DNA of 64,000 bases from Paracoccus onubensis. GTDB taxonomy: Bacteria > Pseudomonadota > Alphaproteobacteria > Rhodobacterales > Rhodobacteraceae. Of the stretch, positions 42,529 through 51,125 are shown piece after piece. Position numbers and translations under genes: made by a program. The stretch covers positions 248,001 to 312,000 of the forward strand of contig NZ_QZCG01000001.1 in assembly GCF_003591515.1 (NCBI RefSeq), given 5' to 3'. Every line of letters begins with the position of its first letter. The stretch's first letter is position 1. Under the pieces are notes generated by a model. It had not been told where the DNA came from, searched no databases, and saw nothing but the letters and a program-made list of their open reading frames with translations.

Positions 42529-43480
42529 TCCGCTGGCATTGATCGCGGCAAATCCGTTGATGGGCGTCTTCATCGCGCTGGTCATCATTTTTGCCATATC
42601 CATTGCGGCTTCCCCGCATTTCCTGACCGGTTACAACATGTCGGTCATCGCGCGGGCGCTTGCCTTCGTGGGGCTGATCACGATCGGGCAGGCCATGCTG
42701 ATGATACTGGGCGAGCTTGACCTGTCGCTTGGCGTGATTGGCGGGCTTTGCGGCGTCGTTGCCGGGATGGCCATGACCAGCGGGGGGCTGCCTCCGATCG
42801 TCGCGATTCCCGCCTGTCTGCTGCTGGGCGCGATGCTGGGTGCGTTGAACGGTTTGCTGGTCTCGATCCTGAAGCTGCATTCGCTGGTGCTGACGATCGG
42901 CACGGCGGGCGTTTTCGGCGGGGTCAATCTGGTGCTGACGAAGGGCGTGGCGATCACGGGAATGCCCCCGGAAATCCAGTTCTTCGGCCGGGGCGAGGTC
43001 TACGGCATACCGGTTCCCTTCATCATCATGCTGGTCGTTCTGGCAATTGCGGTCTTCATTACCGCGAAAACGCCGTTCGGGCGCTTCATGTATGCCATCG
43101 GCAACAATGTGGCGGCGGCGGAGATGCTGGGGATCAAGGTGAACCGGATCCGGGTTCTGGTCTTCACCATGGCCGGATTGCTTGCCGCGCTTGCCGGGCT
43201 GTTGATGGTGGCCCGCCTTGGGACAGCGCAGCCGTCGATCGGCGAGACATGGGTGCTTGCCCCGATCGCGGCATCGGTCATCGGCGGCGTGGCGACGACC
43301 GGCGGCGTGGGCAGTCCGCTTGGCGCGATCTTCGGCGCCAGCATCATCGCGATCATCGAGAATATCATCGTCCTGTTCGGCGTCTCGCCCTATTGGCAGG
43401 GCGTTGTCAGTGGCGTGATCGTCGTGCTGGCGATTTCCTTCGACTCGGCCTCGCGCAGGCTGATCCGGAAGGAAAGCTGA
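42518..43480 (+). CDS. Ribose-type ABC importer, permease (RbsC-like)
   Basis: 320-residue BPD_transp_2 permease. The first helix is MGVFIALVIIFAISIAA; the family motif GELDLSLGVIGGLCGVVAGM follows, and GNNVAAAEMLGIKVNRIRV is the ATPase-contact loop. The ATG at 42518 has CAAGGAG upstream and overlaps the ATPase gene; a frame extended to 42428 would add a basic, non-family N-terminus. A single permease gene implies a homodimeric channel. Confidence 0.92.
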   Translation: MKRNPLALIAANPLMGVFIALVIIFAISIAASPHFLTGYNMSVIARALAFVGLITIGQAMLMILGELDLSLGVIGGLCGVVAGMAMTSGGLPPIVAIPACLLLGAMLGALNGLLVSILKLHSLVLTIGTAGVFGGVNLVLTKGVAITGMPPEIQFFGRGEVYGIPVPFIIMLVVLAIAVFITAKTPFGRFMYAIGNNVAAAEMLGIKVNRIRVLVFTMAGLLAALAGLLMVARLGTAQPSIGETWVLAPIAASVIGGVATTGGVGSPLGAIFGASIIAIIENIIVLFGVSPYWQGVVSGVIVVLAISFDSASRRLIRKES

Positions 43481-43505
43481 TGAACGGGAAAGCAAGGAGG
43501 ATATG

Positions 43506-44390
43506 ATGAAGCTTGGCTTGAATCTTTCATTTGCCATCAAGCGCTGGATCGGCGGCGAGAACATGGCCCGGATCATCAGCGAAGAGCTTGGCTACGACAG
43601 GGTCCAGTTCACATGGGACCTCGTCGATCCGTCATGGCCCGCCGATACCCGGGACCGTATCGCGGGGGATTACGCCCAAAGCTTCCGCAAGGCCGGGATC
43701 GCGATAGAAAGCAGCTTCGGGGGGCTTGCCTCTTACACCTATAACCATTTTCTTGCGCCGACCCGCGATCTGCGCGACCTGGGCAAGCTGCATCTGCGCA
43801 ACGCGATCGACATGACCGCGGCCATGGAGGTGAAGGCGGCCGGGATGCCGCTGGGATCCTATTCCGCCGCGGACGCCCTTGATCGCCAGAGACGGGAAGA
43901 GATCTACCGGGAAGCGCTGGAGGCCATCGTGGAATTGTCGCGTCATGCGAAATCCCGGGGCCTTGAGACATTGCTGATCGAACCGGTGCCGCTTTCGACC
44001 GAATTTCCCTCGTCAGCGGAGGACGCCCTGCGGCTGATGCGCGATCTCGACGGCGCGACCGATATTCCCGTCCGGCTGCTGGTCGATTGGGGGCATGCGA
44101 TGTTCCCGGCGCTGTTCGGCGATGATGCGAATATGGATCACTGGCAGAAAACCTGCGGCGAGTTCATCCATTCCTATCATATCCAGCAAACCGACGGTCT
44201 GCTTGACCGGCACTGGAATTTCACGCGCAAGGGTATCGTTACCCCGGAATTGCTGGCAGAGTTCTGGAACCGGCACGGGTTGACCGATCAGACCTATTTC
44301 CTTGAGATCATCTATCCGTTCGAACAACCGGACGACGAGGTGCTTTCGGATATGAAAAATGCGACAAGACTGCTGCGCGCCGTGCAGTGA
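43506..44390 (+). CDS. TIM-barrel sugar-phosphate isomerase/epimerase
   Basis: 294-residue protein of the xylose-isomerase-like TIM-barrel family (AP_endonuc_2). Likely metal ligands are the Glu in LLIEPVPL, the Asp and His in LLVDWGHAMF, the His in YHIQQTDG and the Glu in FLEIIYPFE. It resembles tetrulose-phosphate or ketose epimerases such as EryH/LerI types in position and partners; I cannot fix the substrate. GGAGG at 43496-43500 fits the ATG at 43506 better than the one at 43503. It lies between the sugar importer and the ketose kinase genes. Confidence 0.88.
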   Translation: MKLGLNLSFAIKRWIGGENMARIISEELGYDRVQFTWDLVDPSWPADTRDRIAGDYAQSFRKAGIAIESSFGGLASYTYNHFLAPTRDLRDLGKLHLRNAIDMTAAMEVKAAGMPLGSYSAADALDRQRREEIYREALEAIVELSRHAKSRGLETLLIEPVPLSTEFPSSAEDALRLMRDLDGATDIPVRLLVDWGHAMFPALFGDDANMDHWQKTCGEFIHSYHIQQTDGLLDRHWNFTRKGIVTPELLAEFWNRHGLTDQTYFLEIIYPFEQPDDEVLSDMKNATRLLRAVQ

Positions 44391-44399
44391 GGGGTAAAG

Positions 44400-46169
44400 G
44401 TGCACAAGACGAAAAAGCTGATAAACGCGCCCGAGGATGTCATTTCCGAGATGGTCGCAGGCATGCTGGCGGTGCATTCCGATATCCTGATGCCCGCCGG
44501 GCAGACGGGCAGGGTGCTGGTCGCCCGCCACGGGGCAAGGCCGAACAAGGTGGGGATCGTGATCGGCGGCGGCTCGGGGCACGAGCCCGCCTTTGCGGGC
44601 TATGTCGGGCAGGGGCTGGCCGATGCGGCGGCGCTGGGCAATGTTTTCGCCTCGCCCCCGCCCGAGCCGATTCTCGAGGCGACCCGCGCGGCGGATAACG
44701 GCGCGGGCATCCTGTATCTCTATGGCAATTATGCCGGCGATGTCATGAATTTCGACATGGCCGCCGAGCTGGCGCGGGCCGAGGGGATCGAGATCCGTTC
44801 CGTTCCGGTCGCCGACGATGTCGCCTCGGCTCCGGCGGAACGCGCGAATGAGCGACGCGGCATCGCAGGGGATTTCTTCGTGTTCAAGGCCGCCGGAGCC
44901 GCCGCCGATCTGGGATATGATCTTGACGGTGTCGAGCGGGTGGCCCGAAAGGCGAATGAATATGTCTCGACGATGGGGGTGGCGCTCAGCTCCTGTTCGA
45001 TTCCGCAGACGCTGAGGCCGAATTTCGAACTTGGGCATGACGAGATGGAGATCGGCCTGGGGGTCCATGGCGAACCGGGTATCCGCCGCGGCAAGGTCGA
45101 GAGTGCGGACAGGATCACCGATGTCCTGATGGAACATATCCTTGGTGATCTGAAATTGCCCGAAGGCCAGCAGGTCGCGGTTCTGGTCAATGGCCTTGGC
45201 TCTACCTCGCCGATGGAACTGTATATCGTTTTTCGCCGGGTGAAAGAGATTCTGGACCGGCGCGGGATCGGCATCTGCCGGTCATTCGTGGGCGAATATG
45301 TGACCTCGATGGAGATGGCGGGGGCCTCGGTCACGGTGTTCCGCCTGGATGACGAATTGCGGACCCTGCTGGATCATCCCTGCAACGGCTTTGCCCTGCG
45401 GGTTAAGGAAACCTCCGCCGATCCGGGCGCGACACGGCGGTTGCCGGACAGCGTGGCCGCCGCGTCTGCCGAACCCGTGGCGGATGACGCAGGAATTCGC
45501 CGCCGCGATCTGGGCGGCCCGGTCTCCGCAAGCCGGTTTCGCGGCATGATCCGCGTGGTGGCTGACAGGATCGACCTCAATGCCGACTGGCTGTCCGAGC
45601 TGGACGGGGTTATCGGCGACGGCGATCACGGGGTTACAATGCAATATGGCTGGGCGGCGGTGCGCCATATGCTGGACGAGACGCCGGACGACATGCCGGT
45701 CGACGCGACCAGCCGGTTGATCGCCAAGACCTTCCTGGACGCGGTCGGCGCCTCTTCCGGTCCGCTTTATGCGACCGCCTTTACCCGCGCGGCCGAGGCT
45801 GTCTCGGGTCAGGATAATCTTGATGCGAAGGCCATGCTGGCCTTTTTCGAGGCCGCCGCCGAGGGTATCCGCGCCCGCGGGAAGACCGAGGCCGGCGACA
45901 AGACGATGATCGACGCATGGCTTCCCGCGATCGGGAACGCCCGTGCCGCGGTGCAGGAAGGGAAGGATGTCGGGAATTGCCTTGCCGCCGCCGCGGCAGG
46001 CGCCGAGCAGGGCATGAAAGCGACCGCGAATATGGAGGCGCGGCGCGGCCGGTCCAGCAAGCTTGGGAAAAGGTCGCTTGGCCATATCGACCCCGGCGCG
46101 GCATCGAGCTTCATCGTATTCGACGGTCTCTATCGCGGTTTCGTTCAGGGGGGTGGCAATGAAGGATAA
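44400..46169 (+). CDS. Fused DhaK-DhaL ATP-dependent ketose kinase
   Basis: 589-residue dihydroxyacetone-kinase-family enzyme. The DhaK domain has VIGGGSGHEPAFAGYVG and the substrate-binding His in GLGVHGEPG (H223), which forms a hemiaminal with the ketose carbonyl. The DhaL domain (about 380 to the end) has the metal-binding Asp cluster LDGVIGDGDHG, GASSGPLYATAF and GDKTMIDAWLP. ATP is therefore the donor, not a PTS protein. The start is a GTG at 44400, 10 nt after the isomerase stop and preceded by GGGG. In other bacteria such kinases act on dihydroxyacetone, erythrulose or apulose; the neighbours favour a C4 or branched C5 substrate. Confidence 0.92.
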   Translation: MHKTKKLINAPEDVISEMVAGMLAVHSDILMPAGQTGRVLVARHGARPNKVGIVIGGGSGHEPAFAGYVGQGLADAAALGNVFASPPPEPILEATRAADNGAGILYLYGNYAGDVMNFDMAAELARAEGIEIRSVPVADDVASAPAERANERRGIAGDFFVFKAAGAAADLGYDLDGVERVARKANEYVSTMGVALSSCSIPQTLRPNFELGHDEMEIGLGVHGEPGIRRGKVESADRITDVLMEHILGDLKLPEGQQVAVLVNGLGSTSPMELYIVFRRVKEILDRRGIGICRSFVGEYVTSMEMAGASVTVFRLDDELRTLLDHPCNGFALRVKETSADPGATRRLPDSVAAASAEPVADDAGIRRRDLGGPVSASRFRGMIRVVADRIDLNADWLSELDGVIGDGDHGVTMQYGWAAVRHMLDETPDDMPVDATSRLIAKTFLDAVGASSGPLYATAFTRAAEAVSGQDNLDAKAMLAFFEAAAEGIRARGKTEAGDKTMIDAWLPAIGNARAAVQEGKDVGNCLAAAAAGAEQGMKATANMEARRGRSSKLGKRSLGHIDPGAASSFIVFDGLYRGFVQGGGNEG

Positions 46170-46710
46170 GGCTTTGCGGGCCATCGCCGAGCTGGGCGCG
46201 GTCTCCGAGGCGTTCGACTATGCGCAGATCGATGCGGCGGTGAAGGCCATCATGGACAGCAACAGGATCGCGCTTTACGGCGTGGGACGCGAGGGATTGC
46301 AGATCAGGGGGCTGGCGATGCGCCTGTTCCATCTTGGCTGCAACGCCTCGGTGGTTGGCGATATGACCACGCCGGCATTGTCGCAGGGCGATCTTCTTGT
46401 CGTATCCGCCGGTCCCGGCCATTTCTCGACCGTCGAGGCCCTGATGCGTACTGCCGCGGCGGCGGGCGCAAGGACGCTTTGCGTGACCGCCAGCCCGGAA
46501 GCCTCATTGCCGCGTCTTGCCGATATCCGGTTCTGCATCCCTGCCCAGACCATGGCCGACGATCAGGGAGACACGGTTTCGGTGCTGCCCATGGGCTCGC
46601 TTTACGAAGGCGCGCAATATGTCCTGTTCGAAATTCTGATTCTGGCCTTGCGGGATGCAATGGGTTTGACCACAGAGGATATGAGGAAGAACCATACCAA
46701 TCTGGAATAG
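46159..46710 (+). CDS. SIS-domain phosphosugar isomerase (HxlB-like)
   Basis: 183-residue protein with a single SIS fold: RIALYGVGREGLQIRGLAMRLFHLG (phosphate loop), a Thr/Ser patch at DLLVVSAGPGHFSTVEAL, and the C-terminal DTVSVLPMGSLYEGAQYVLFEI typical of 6-phospho-3-hexuloisomerase. It overlaps the kinase gene by 11 nt, so it surely acts in the same pathway, presumably isomerising the phosphorylated ketose or an aldol product. No Hps-type aldolase partner is seen here, which makes simple formaldehyde fixation unlikely. Confidence 0.88.
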   Translation: MKDKALRAIAELGAVSEAFDYAQIDAAVKAIMDSNRIALYGVGREGLQIRGLAMRLFHLGCNASVVGDMTTPALSQGDLLVVSAGPGHFSTVEALMRTAAAAGARTLCVTASPEASLPRLADIRFCIPAQTMADDQGDTVSVLPMGSLYEGAQYVLFEILILALRDAMGLTTEDMRKNHTNLE

Positions 46711-46715
46711 CACGC

Positions 46716-47663
46716 GTGAGCGAAAGCCATAATCAGTCACAGGATTACAGCAGGGCCAAGATCGCCTGGCTGTATTTCAACGGCGGGATGACCCAGCAGC
46801 AGATCGCCAATCATCTGGGCATCACCCGGCTGCGGGTCAATCAGGTCATCGGGCAGGTGCGGGATGACGGGCTGGTCTCGGTGCGGCTGAACATCCCGCT
46901 GGCGGATTGCGTGGAACTGGCCGAAAAGCTGCGGCGGAAATTCGAACTGGCGGATGCCATGGTCGTCTATTCGACGCCGGATTACGTCAGCAATCAGCGG
47001 GTGATCGGCGAGGCGGCGGCCTCGATGCTGGCCTCAAACCTGCGCGGGCACGAGGGGGTCGGCATCGGCTGGGGCCGGACGCTGAGTTTCGCCGTGCGCA
47101 ATCTGCCGAATATCCGGCATGACTGCAAATGGGTCGCCGGGCTGATGGGGGCGGTGACGAGAGGCTCGGGCACCAATACGATCGAGGTTTCGACGGCGCT
47201 TGCGAATTCGCTGAATGTCGAGTGTCATTATATTACCGCGCCGATCTATTGTCCGACATTCGACAGCCGGGAACTGATCCTGAGCCATCCCGAAATCACC
47301 AAGGTCATGCAAAAGGCCGAGCGTGCCAGCGCCGCTTTGGTCGCCTGCGGGGATCTGTCGCATCATTCGCCCGTATCCGGGCTGGACATGGTGGCCGAGC
47401 ACCTGACGGAACTCAGCGATTTGCGGGCCGTGGGAGAGATCCTGGGCTGTTTTCTGGATGCCGAGGGCAATGTGGTCGATCATCCGATCAATCGCTCGAT
47501 CCTTGCGCTGCCGGTGGACAGGCTGAGGGACAAGAAAGTCACGATCCTCGCCTCGGGCGGGCGCAACAAGCTGCCGATCATAAGGTCGGTACTCCTGGGC
47601 GGCTATGTCAACCGGCTGGTCACGGACGAGGTCGTCGCGCGGGCCCTGCTATACGAAAGCTGA
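46716..47663 (+). CDS. SorC/DeoR-type sugar-binding transcriptional regulator
   Basis: 315-residue SorC-family regulator. The N-terminal helix-turn-helix is KIAWLYFNGGMTQQQIANHLGITRLRVNQVI; the C-terminal sugar-phosphate-binding domain contains VGIGWGRTLSFAV and ending ILASGGRNKLPIIRSVLLGGYVNRLVTDEVVA, characteristic of the family. Start GTG at 46716, 5 nt after the SIS gene stop. It would sense a phosphorylated intermediate of the pathway and is the obvious candidate for the palindrome at 39883. Confidence 0.92.
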   Translation: MSESHNQSQDYSRAKIAWLYFNGGMTQQQIANHLGITRLRVNQVIGQVRDDGLVSVRLNIPLADCVELAEKLRRKFELADAMVVYSTPDYVSNQRVIGEAAASMLASNLRGHEGVGIGWGRTLSFAVRNLPNIRHDCKWVAGLMGAVTRGSGTNTIEVSTALANSLNVECHYITAPIYCPTFDSRELILSHPEITKVMQKAERASAALVACGDLSHHSPVSGLDMVAEHLTELSDLRAVGEILGCFLDAEGNVVDHPINRSILALPVDRLRDKKVTILASGGRNKLPIIRSVLLGGYVNRLVTDEVVARALLYES

Positions 47664-47746
47664 GCCGGGTCGCCCTTGTCGCGGTGGTTGTCGCGGGGCA
47701 ATGATTTCTCTGGTCACCATGCTATCCGTAGGCTACAGGTCTTTTC

Positions 47747-48085
47747 ATGACCGAGACCCTGCCTGCCTGTCCCGAATGCACTTCGAGCTTCACCTATCAG
47801 GTCGATGCGCTTCTGCTTTGCCCGGAATGCGGCCATGAATGGTCACCCGAGGCCGATGACGTTACCGGCGAGATACGTGACAATGTGGGGAATATCCTTG
47901 CCGATGGCGACACGATCACCGTGATCAAGGATCTGAAGGTCAAGGGATCGTCGCAGGTCGTGAAGGTCGGGACCAAGATTCGCGGTATCAGATTGGTTGA
48001 TGGCGATCACGATATAGATTGCAAGATTCCGGGCATCGGGAAGATGGGCCTCAAATCGCAATTCGTGAAGAAGGTGACCGACTGA
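47747..48085 (+). CDS. yjdM: PhnA/YjdM-family zinc-ribbon protein
   Basis: 112 residues. The N-terminal zinc ribbon has CPECTSSFTYQ and CPECGHEW; the conserved core DVTGEIRDNVGNILADGDTITVIKDLKVKGSS defines the PhnA (YjdM) family. Despite the old name, no direct role in phosphonate use is established. The ATG lies 83 nt after the SorC gene; no operon partner. Confidence 0.93.
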   Translation: MTETLPACPECTSSFTYQVDALLLCPECGHEWSPEADDVTGEIRDNVGNILADGDTITVIKDLKVKGSSQVVKVGTKIRGIRLVDGDHDIDCKIPGIGKMGLKSQFVKKVTD

Positions 48086-48170
48086 AGCGTTTCGGGCGGG
48101 GCCTCGGCACCGGCGGATCTTCAATGGTTTCCAGTGCAGGAGGCTGGCGATTTCTTATCGCCCCGCGCAA

Positions 48171-48425
48171 TCAGTTTTTCCGGACCGAGCGAATGAAGCG
48201 ATAGATGGCATAGATCGCCGAGACGACATAGAGAAAGCCGCCGATGAACATGATGCCGATAACGCCGGCGAAAAGATCGCGGTCGAGCTCATAGGTATCC
48301 GGTTTCAATGTTGCCGAGTAAAGAAAGATCGCGATCAGGTGGCCGATGGCGTAACCCGCCAGACCGCAGACCGGAACAAGCACGGTCAAGGCAAGGACGA
48401 GAAGCGCGACTTTCTTCACCATCAC
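48171..48425 (-). CDS. Small two-helix membrane protein, unknown
   Basis: 84 residues with two clear transmembrane segments (VALLVLALTVLVPVCGLAGYA and GVIGIMFIGGFLYVVSAIYA) and a basic C-terminus (RFIRSVRKN). No family recognised. It starts 8 nt after the stop of the next minus-strand gene, so the two small genes probably form one transcript. Confidence 0.7.
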   Translation of the reverse strand: MMVKKVALLVLALTVLVPVCGLAGYAIGHLIAIFLYSATLKPDTYELDRDLFAGVIGIMFIGGFLYVVSAIYAIYRFIRSVRKN

Positions 48426-48433
48426 GGGTATCC

Positions 48434-48766
48434 TCAGAAGATTGTCAGGTGATCGACCGAGAACCTGTCGGAATCAGCCTCGCATCTGTGCCAGTCCTTC
48501 TCGGCATTGGCTTCATGGGTCAGGCCATAGCACCAGCCCCGTTCGTTCAACGCCAGCCCGTAGATGGTCATTGCCTTGCAGGCGACTGCGACCTGAACGT
48601 CGCGGCTTGGATTCCGCAGGCAGATGTCTCCGGCCTCGTCATACAGCGCCCTGAGCTGTTCGTCGCTTTCGCCCGCTCCGTCGAAAAGTTTCTCCTCGGC
48701 AAGAACCGGTGAGCAAATGCCGAGCGCGGCGATGATCGTCAGGGAAACAACTGTGGTCCGACGCAT
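48434..48766 (-). CDS. Small exported protein, unknown
   Basis: 110 residues with a Sec signal peptide (TTVVSLTIIAALGICSPVLA) and a mature domain containing three or four Cys (CLRNP, ACKAM, GWCYG, RCEAD) that could form disulfides. I do not recognise a family. Same strand as, and 8 nt before, the two-helix membrane protein gene. Confidence 0.7.
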   Translation of the reverse strand: MRRTTVVSLTIIAALGICSPVLAEEKLFDGAGESDEQLRALYDEAGDICLRNPSRDVQVAVACKAMTIYGLALNERGWCYGLTHEANAEKDWHRCEADSDRFSVDHLTIF

Positions 48767-48876
48767 GAGAGTCTCCGATTATCTGGTAAGGTCGCGGGAA
48801 ACATCGGGTTCATATCGGGTCCGAATGTAACATAATCCTGTCATGACGCCACCGCAGCGGCCTTTCCGGCGCCGGA

Positions 48877-49272
48877 TCAGAGATAGCGGCCCGCGCGTTG
48901 CAGCACCTCGATCTCGTAGCCGTCGGGATCGGCGATGAAGAAGAAACGCGCGATCACCTTGCCCGCAGGGGCGAAATCCACGAGCTTGCGCGGGTGATGG
49001 CCCAAAGCGGTAAGACGGGCATGTTCGGCATCGACATCTTCGACCGATACGGCCAGATGGCCATAGCCATTCCCCAGCTCATAGGGGGTTTCCCGATCCT
49101 TGTTGACGGTCAGTTCGAGTTCAAAGCTGCTTTCGGCATTGGACAGATAAATCAGGCTGAATGTCTCGAAATCGAAACGCTGGGCGATTTCCAGCCCGAA
49201 TGCGTCCTTGTAGAAGGCAAGCGAACGCGCCTCGTCCATAACGCGGATCATCGAATGAATCATTTTGGCCAT
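48877..49272 (-). CDS. VOC-family protein, lactoylglutathione-lyase-like
   Basis: 131 residues with two beta-alpha-beta-beta-beta motifs of the VOC fold. Glyoxalase I features: HSMIRVMDEARSLAFYKDAFG at the N-terminus (metal His), a Glu in SFELELTVN, GYGHLAVSVEDVD (His) and the final Glu in DPDGYEIEVLQR. Likely a Ni/Zn enzyme turning the methylglyoxal-glutathione hemithioacetal into S-lactoylglutathione. The ATG at 49272 is supported by GGAG 6 nt upstream; an ATG at 49302 is less likely. Confidence 0.88.
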   Translation of the reverse strand: MAKMIHSMIRVMDEARSLAFYKDAFGLEIAQRFDFETFSLIYLSNAESSFELELTVNKDRETPYELGNGYGHLAVSVEDVDAEHARLTALGHHPRKLVDFAPAGKVIARFFFIADPDGYEIEVLQRAGRYL

Positions 49273-49495
49273 CTGCGGCTCCTGTCCTGATTGCTGCGCC
49301 ATGAGCGGAAATTTTTGCCACGATATCAGGATTTGGGCGCAGAGGAAGGCACAGCGCCGGGCAAAGCCCGGGTCAATCTTGCGGGTGCGGGGCAGGAACT
49401 CACCACATAAGGGCGAAACAGATTTTACAATTTCCGGCTTTCGATCCGTGGCGTTTCAGGCGATGGTGCGCCCGTGCAAAGACAGGATCGCCATC

Positions 49496-49939
49496 ATGCA
49501 ACTTGCTATCGTCCCGGTCATCTTCGTCATTCTTGCAGGGGCCGCCATTTCTTTTCAGGCCCCGCTGAATGCGGCGCTAAGCCGCGCGGTACACAGCCCG
49601 CTTGCAGCGGCGGCGATTTCCTTTGGCGTGGGTTTCGTCCTGCTGACTTTCATGGCGCTTGTGGTTGGCGAAGGACGGGGCTTCATTGCCGCCACGCGAC
49701 AGGATTGGCGTCTGTGGCTGGGCGGGTTTCTGGGCGCGTTTTACGTCTGGACGATTGTCTGGACGCTGCCCCGCATGGGGGTGCTGACCGCCATTTGCGC
49801 GCTGGCACTGGGCCAGATGGTCGCGGCGATTCTGCTTGATCGGGCAGGGGCATTCGGCATGCCGGTTCGCGATATCTCGTTGCCACGCATCCTGGCTGCG
49901 ATCATGGTGGGAAGCGGAATCGTTTTGTCCCGGTTCTGA
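49496..49939 (+). CDS. DMT-family (DUF606/YdcZ) small membrane transporter
   Basis: 147 residues with four or five hydrophobic helices and no large soluble part. The N-terminus LAIVPVIFVILAGAAISFQAPLNAALSRAV and ending RILAAIMVGSGIVL are typical of the DUF606 branch of the drug/metabolite transporter superfamily. AGGA at 49483-49486 supports the ATG at 49496. The family often works as a dimer or pair; no second gene is present here. The 223-nt gap upstream holds nothing that I can support. Confidence 0.85.
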   Translation: MQLAIVPVIFVILAGAAISFQAPLNAALSRAVHSPLAAAAISFGVGFVLLTFMALVVGEGRGFIAATRQDWRLWLGGFLGAFYVWTIVWTLPRMGVLTAICALALGQMVAAILLDRAGAFGMPVRDISLPRILAAIMVGSGIVLSRF

Positions 49940-50209
49940 TTAACGCGTATCGGGTCTGACATGAACCAGACAATCCTTGCAGGCTACCAAAGCCGCGTAG
50001 TGTCCGGCCGCGGATGGGCGCAAATCGATTTGTAGGCCACACTTTATCCCGCAACTCCGCACGAAGCTGAACCCGCAGGATAACGGCACCAAAGCGCCCG
50101 TCCGGGGGGCGGCGGCGGCCGGACGCTGCGCGGCCCTTGATTCCGCGTGGGGGCATAGCCGGGCTATCGGTGGTTCAGTCAAATCCGAAACGCGTTAGTC
50201 ACCGTTCCC
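49940..50209. other. 270-nt convergent intergenic region with a GC stem
   Basis: Lies between the stops of two convergent genes. CGTCCGG (50099-50105) and CCGGACG (50119-50125) could pair around a GC-rich 13-nt loop, possibly a weak terminator for either gene. No supported gene; open frames here lack ribosome sites and family features. Confidence 0.35.
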
Positions 50210-50638
50210 TTATTCCGCGACCGGCGCCCAAAGCGATCGTGCTTCGGGCGCCATTCCTGACAGAACCCTGTCGAAATCGATCATCCTGACTTCCCGGCGC
50301 ACGCCCCAGACAAGATCGTCCAGAATGCCCTCTGGCGCGAAATTGTGATCTTGCCTGAGTCTGCGGATCTCTGTTTCCAGTTCCGGGCGGGAGATCCAGG
50401 GTTTCAGCGGTGCAGAGATATCCCAGCGCCAGGTCAGGATCGCCCGCATGACCGCCGGCAATTCATCGCCGAATGCCAGAACCTGAGGGGCCGGAACCCG
50501 GCTGCGGAAGGCCCGGAACAGACCGTCGAGCGACGTATAGATCACATTGTCGCTTTCGATCAGCGTCCGGTCGCGCATCGATGCAAGGAACCGGCGCCAT
50601 TCGTCGGTTGCGTGCCGATAGGTGAAGGGCATGGGCAT
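50210..50638 (-). CDS. DUF2267 domain protein
   Basis: 142 residues beginning MPMPFTYRHATDEWRRFLASM, with YTSLDGLFRAFRSRV and VLAFGDELPAVMRAILTWRWDI, the recognisable core of DUF2267 proteins. Members are small helical, cytoplasmic and of unknown role. Cys-free and acidic at the end. The gene lies downstream of the 53-residue gene on the same strand (122-nt gap). Confidence 0.8.
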   Translation of the reverse strand: MPMPFTYRHATDEWRRFLASMRDRTLIESDNVIYTSLDGLFRAFRSRVPAPQVLAFGDELPAVMRAILTWRWDISAPLKPWISRPELETEIRRLRQDHNFAPEGILDDLVWGVRREVRMIDFDRVLSGMAPEARSLWAPVAE

Positions 50639-50760
50639 CGCCGACCTCTTCGGATTGTTTCAGCCAAAGAGTTTCTTGAGGCCCGGAAGCGGCAAGTCAA
50701 TGGGTAGGACGGCGGTCCGGGATGTTCGGCGATGCATTGCCCTTGCGTAAACCGGGTCCT

Positions 50761-50922
50761 TCACTTCGCCCGATGCGGCATCGTCATGCCATGTGCGCCC
50801 GGAATGCGTTCGGCCAGCCATGCCAGTGCCGCCTTCAGACTTGCGGAGCGTTCGCGATTTGCCTTGCGGGCAAGGCTCTGCAAGTCGGGTCTGGAAAGGG
50901 AATTGATCGTATAATGCGACAT
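50761..50922 (-). CDS. Short conserved-looking protein, 53 residues
   Basis: Reads MSHYTINSLSRPDLQSLARK, then a basic helix NRERSASLKAALAWLAERI, and ends MTMPHRAK before TGA. GGAGG lies 5 nt before the ATG, the best ribosome site in this stretch. Composition (short, basic, amphipathic helix) resembles DUF1127-type or similar small alphaproteobacterial proteins, but I cannot place it. A longer overlapping 94-codon frame at 50660-50944 looks like a shadow of it. Confidence 0.6.
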   Translation of the reverse strand: MSHYTINSLSRPDLQSLARKANRERSASLKAALAWLAERIPGAHGMTMPHRAK

Positions 50923-51027
50923 CCGAGCCTCCATCTGGTCTCATGTTCAGGAAATAGGGACATCGGCCCGCAGCGTTCGGTCAATCGTTTCCGGCGGGAT
51001 GGCAATGCCGCTTCGGAATGATTTTCC

Positions 51028-51039
51028 GACGTTAACGTC
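51028..51039. promoter_or_regulatory. Perfect 12-bp palindrome upstream of LysR gene
   Basis: GACGTTAACGTC is a perfect palindrome in the 203-nt divergent gap between the 53-residue gene and the LysR gene. AACGTT recurs at 51115-51120 just before the LysR start. It may be an operator for autoregulation; there is no functional evidence. Confidence 0.35.
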
Positions 51040-51125
51040 CGAGTCCCTGATGATATAGTTTCAGATGTCAGATCACTCAATGGAAGTTATTTGCCATATT
51101 GCGTGAAATTAATTAACGTTACGTC

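Noticed and set aside
46159..46710. Ribulose-monophosphate formaldehyde fixation, suggested by the HxlB-like SIS protein
   Set aside because: No hexulose-phosphate synthase (HxlA) is present, and the overlapping partner is a ketose kinase, which points to sugar catabolism.
49940..50209. Small RNA or tRNA gene in the convergent gap
   Set aside because: No cloverleaf can be drawn; only one GC-rich stem of 7 bp was found.
50660..50944. A 94-codon minus-strand frame
   Set aside because: It overlaps in another phase the 53-codon frame that has the better ribosome site and more protein-like composition.
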